Program-made: the position numbers and the translations under genes | The notes under the pieces: model-generated | What the model saw: only the letters and a program-made list of their open reading frames with translations | Told to the model about the DNA's origin: nothing | Database searches by the model: none | From: Isochrysis galbana | Lineage: Eukaryota > Haptophyta > Isochrysidales > Isochrysidaceae | Direction: 5' to 3' | Assembly: GCA_018136815.1 (NCBI GenBank) | Contig: CM030941.1 | Location: 2,478,993-2,542,992, forward strand | DNA: 64,000 nt | In this document: positions 61,246 to 64,000 of the stretch, piece after piece | Position numbering within the stretch: position 1 is the stretch's first letter | Layout: each line of letters begins with the position of its first letter

Positions 61246-62286
61246 ATGCCCTCCGCCAACTCCACCTCGAGGCCGCCTCCCACACGCATCCTGGTCGCCG
61301 TGTGCTGCGGTGCATCCACATTCGCCCACGATATGCTCGGAATCCTCGCGAGGGGGTGCCTCTTCTCGCCGGGCAAGGAGCTGACCAAAGCGAATAACCT
61401 GCGCGCCTCAGTCATGACTCACTTGCACACCAACTACACCACCCCTCTCGTTGCGTTTCAGCAATTTGAGAGCTTGGCAGCAAGCAGAGGAGACCAGGCA
61501 CTGTTCTTCACCGCAATCCTAACGGACGATTCGGTCGTGCTCGGCGCACCCACATTATCCCTGAAAGCTAAAGAAAAGTTGCCGCATTTGTTTCTCGACC
61601 CGCTCATGACCCCTGCACTCTCAGCGATTCGGCCTTACGCTGTTTGGGCACACCGCAATGTGTTGGACATGGCTCTTTGTAGAGTTCTAGACTGCTTTGG
61701 GTTCGGCAACGATGTCGAGGCAGTCTTCCTCAATGGGACAACCTCGGGCCTGTGTTTTGCTCGGCGATTCAGCGACGTGAGGCTGTACGTGCGTATCAAG
61801 GACTTCGAGGGGTTTGCCCAAAGGCTGCAGAGAGTGGTTGATATATGGGCGGAAATCCCGACCGCTCTGACCAGCTTAGGTATTTCCCGCGATAATCACG
61901 TGAGCGCAGTCGCGGTCGAGGAGCTTGCGGGATTCCAGTACGAGGCGACTCCAGGCAATTATACTGCCAGAGCGGTCATGGCGTGGAAGACCGTCATGAC
62001 CGGCCTCAATATTCCGGTGACGGAGAGCACCATCAAAGGCCTCATGGTGGAGATGACGGCGACGCACGGGGTGCGGGTAGATGAGCTATATTCTGAACGG
62101 ATATGGGCCCCATCCGGCGAAAATGGTCTGCAGACTTCGGTGACACAGCTAGTAGAGAAATTCGGGTACCGGCGTTCTCCTGAGAGCTTGCTTGTTGATT
62201 GGAGCATACCTCAAACTGAGAAGCTCGCGAGGTCGATGCCAAGGCATCATTTGAACAAGGGACAAGGCATGAATACCCGCATGTGA
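61246..62286 (+). CDS. Protein of unknown function with N-terminal hydrophobic segment
   Basis: 346 residues from the ATG at 61246; the frame is open without ATG back to 61138. Residues 14-36 ('RILVAVCCGASTFAHDMLGI') are moderately hydrophobic and could be a signal anchor. The remainder looks globular and well conserved in character: 'SVVLGAPTLSLKAKEKLPHL', 'YAVWAHRNVLDMALCRVLDC', 'DVRLYVRIKDFEGFAQRLQR', 'RAVMAWKTVMTGLNIPVTES' and 'WSIPQTEKLARSM'. I do not recognise the family. It lacks kinase, P-loop and D-x-D patterns that I would trust. No intron. Confidence 0.6.
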   Translation: MPSANSTSRPPPTRILVAVCCGASTFAHDMLGILARGCLFSPGKELTKANNLRASVMTHLHTNYTTPLVAFQQFESLAASRGDQALFFTAILTDDSVVLGAPTLSLKAKEKLPHLFLDPLMTPALSAIRPYAVWAHRNVLDMALCRVLDCFGFGNDVEAVFLNGTTSGLCFARRFSDVRLYVRIKDFEGFAQRLQRVVDIWAEIPTALTSLGISRDNHVSAVAVEELAGFQYEATPGNYTARAVMAWKTVMTGLNIPVTESTIKGLMVEMTATHGVRVDELYSERIWAPSGENGLQTSVTQLVEKFGYRRSPESLLVDWSIPQTEKLARSMPRHHLNKGQGMNTRM

Positions 62287-62740
62287 GTCAAGTCCCTCTG
62301 AGTGCATCTTCTGATAACGTTCCACGTTGTGGGATGCACATTGTTTGAGTCTATCGAAATGCCTAGGCGTAACCGGCGTCTAAGCGCCGCCAGTGCTGTC
62401 TGTGCTGTGCGCACAACTAAGTTTATATTATTTTCAATAGGGCGGTCAAACAATGACTTATAAAAAAAACATCTGAAGATTCTGGGCTACACACCTACTA
62501 TTGCCTGGGTATCCCCTCTCTACTTACACCGCCCTTAAATTCCCTCCCTCCACCTCTTCCCCTGCCCCCCTTCATTCCTTGGTCTTCGGTTTCCGGGGTC
62601 CGGCCCTGGTGCCCTACCTAAGGCCTGGTTCGGAGTGTGGGGGCCGGGCAGGCCTGTTGTCGTCTTTCGTGGCCTGCGTCCCTCTCGGGTTCGCGTTGGT
62701 CATCTGCGTTCCGTCAGGCTCTTGTCGTCTCTAGTGAGTC
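62287..62740. other. Intergenic with the GGGCGGTCAAACA repeat
   Basis: 62438-62490 contains AGGGCGGTCAAACAATG followed by ACATCTGAAGATTCTGG, the same two blocks as 56272-56370. The remainder is pyrimidine-rich. Confidence 0.5.
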
Positions 62741-63905
62741 CTAAGTTCTCTGTGCCCCTGGCTTATTCGCCGTCTTTTCGTCACTCCTTGTGCTCCCCTC
62801 GACCGCGTGTGCTATCCCTAGCTTGGTGGCTAGCTCCACTAGCTCCTCGCTGGGTTTGAGCCCACCCTTGTCGTTCAAAGTAAAAACGGGTCTCAAGTAG
62901 CTTATGTCTATTCTTTTTTTGGGTTGCCTACCCATGCCCGCTTGGGCGGTTCTCGTCGAGTCTGTTCCGGTTGCGAAGACAAATGCTTTGCTCAGTGTGG
63001 TGTACCTCTCTATCGTTCTTATCAATATCGATTCTTCCGAGAATTTTATGCCGTCGTAGTGAATTTTATAAAAGTCTGTGATGATATATCTCCACGCTAA
63101 TAGATACAGTGTATATATCGCCTTCGGGGCGTCCCCCTTCGGCCTTCGGGTAGATGAACAGATTGTCGACAATGCAGTCTTCTCTGCTTTTTTCCGCCTT
63201 AGGTGAGAACCTGGCGACTTTGTTCAGCGCGCATAATATGTTGGTTATCCCCAGGCATTCGCCAAGGTGTGTCGAGGATTCGTCCATTTCTCCACATATG
63301 CGGCACGTGTTGGTTCTATCTGGGAATCGGTTGTACGTGCCCACTCGCCTATGTGTGATGTGCTTGAAATGTTGGTGCATATCGCGCGCCGTCACCAATG
63401 GGGATGTGTACAGCCTCGCTAGGTGCGCCCAAGTGTCTTCGGGTATCCGAATTTTTTTTTCCCATTTGGTGGGCCCTGCATGTCGTTTTCGTTTTCGGGT
63501 CGTTTGTTGGAGGGCTTCGGTCAGATGTTCCACTCCGGTCTCGTCTAGCGGTGTTTTGCCGTCTAGCGTGTATTCGTCTGCCAGCGGATATTCGAGTCTT
63601 TTGTTAGATTTATAGCCCTCTCCCCATTGTGCCGGCGGGGAGGTGTCTAGGTTCTCGGGCGCGCTGGGATATTTCTTCCGGTCCCAATCGCGATCAGAGA
63701 CATTGAGCATGAAAGCATCAAAAATAGCCTCACCAGAATTCTGTGAGGAGTTGCTCAAAATCTCATGGTCTGACAGTGAAGTGGCCATGAATGGCGCCTT
63801 TTCCAAGTCCTGGCCTGCCAAATGACCAGCAGTCCAATTTTGGTTCGCGTGATGCCACCCTGTGAAGATGGAATGCCACCCTGTGAAGAGAGAACGGGAC
63901 ACCAA
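62741..63905 (-). pseudogene. LINE RT C-terminus, frameshifted, runs toward the window end
   Basis: The first frame (from 63905 or further, to 63066) has 'WAHLARLYTSPLVTARDMHQ', 'HFKHITHRRVGTYNRFPDRT' and the finger 'CRICGEMDESSTHLGEC' with C-x2-C-x8-H-x3-C spacing. A frameshift near 63120-63140 moves coding to a second frame ('LLAWRYIITDFYKIHYDGIK') ending at 62741. The same finger and W-R-Y-I-x-T-D-F-Y motif occur at 12113-12619, so both belong to one LINE clade. The N-terminal RT core would lie beyond base 64000. Confidence 0.7.
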
Positions 63906-64000
63906 GAGGCCTCGGCGCTTTCGGTTCCTCGAGCGGTGGAGATGGCACCAGATTGCATCTGGAACAAGGGAGTGACCAGCCGTGCCAGCAGGGACGAAAT

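Overview
This window comes from a nuclear genome of a unicellular eukaryote, most likely an alga or related protist. The evidence is spliceosomal GT-AG introns (82 to 341 bp where I could place both ends), eukaryote-only families (NCA2, TMF-type golgin, CAMK-like kinase, TOG protein), long homopurine/homopyrimidine microsatellites, and a dense load of Copia, non-LTR and piggyBac elements. I cannot name the lineage from sequence alone. Host genes are sparse, about nine in 64 kb, and have few introns.

Layout. 1-5.2 kb: a CT microsatellite, then an NCA2/DGS1-like mitochondrial membrane protein. 6.3-9 kb: Copia-type debris (RNase H, PPT, LTR, start of gag). 9.5-10.3 kb: a multi-pass membrane protein. 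10.8-14.3 kb: repeats and LINE reverse transcriptase fragments. 14.9-17.1 kb: a three-exon TMF-like golgin. 17.4-22.9 kb: a mosaic of LINE ORF1/RT pieces and a gag-type element with a 500-bp direct duplication. 23.06-26.17 kb: a complete piggyBac-type element bounded by TTAA, carrying a transposase-derived gene that lacks the catalytic core. 26.5-27.9 kb: a two-exon sugar-transfer-type ATP-grasp gene.

28.5-36.8 kb is the most unusual part. Two long direct repeats, each containing a roughly 165-bp tandem array, flank about 6 kb with a different character: an RNase H pseudogene, an intact ORF of a family widespread in giant viruses (NCLDV), a membrane-anchored protein with three knottin-like cysteine repeats, an ankyrin-repeat scrap and a GDPH-motif scrap. 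I read this as an endogenised giant-virus-derived island, later invaded by small repeats and an LTR.

37-41.9 kb: a fibronectin-III-like secreted protein and a DUF6625-type glycosyltransferase-like type II membrane protein, both on the minus strand. 42-44.7 kb: repeats, an LTR with the start of gag, and a Glu-rich fragment. 45.9-47 kb: a Ser/Thr kinase. 49.1-50.1 kb: a three-exon divergent cyclophilin. 50.2-54.2 kb: an inverted LTR copy, minisatellites and a chromodomain scrap. 54.5-55.8 kb: a TOG/HEAT protein. 56-60.4 kb: tandem LTR-gag units and a Copia gag broken by a 7-bp duplication. 61.2-62.3 kb: an unrecognised protein. 62.7-64 kb: the C-terminal part of a LINE running off the window.

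The host genes form no evident pathway or cluster. The mobile elements share features: their LTRs start TGTCG, and gag starts plus LTRs persist while pol is almost always lost.
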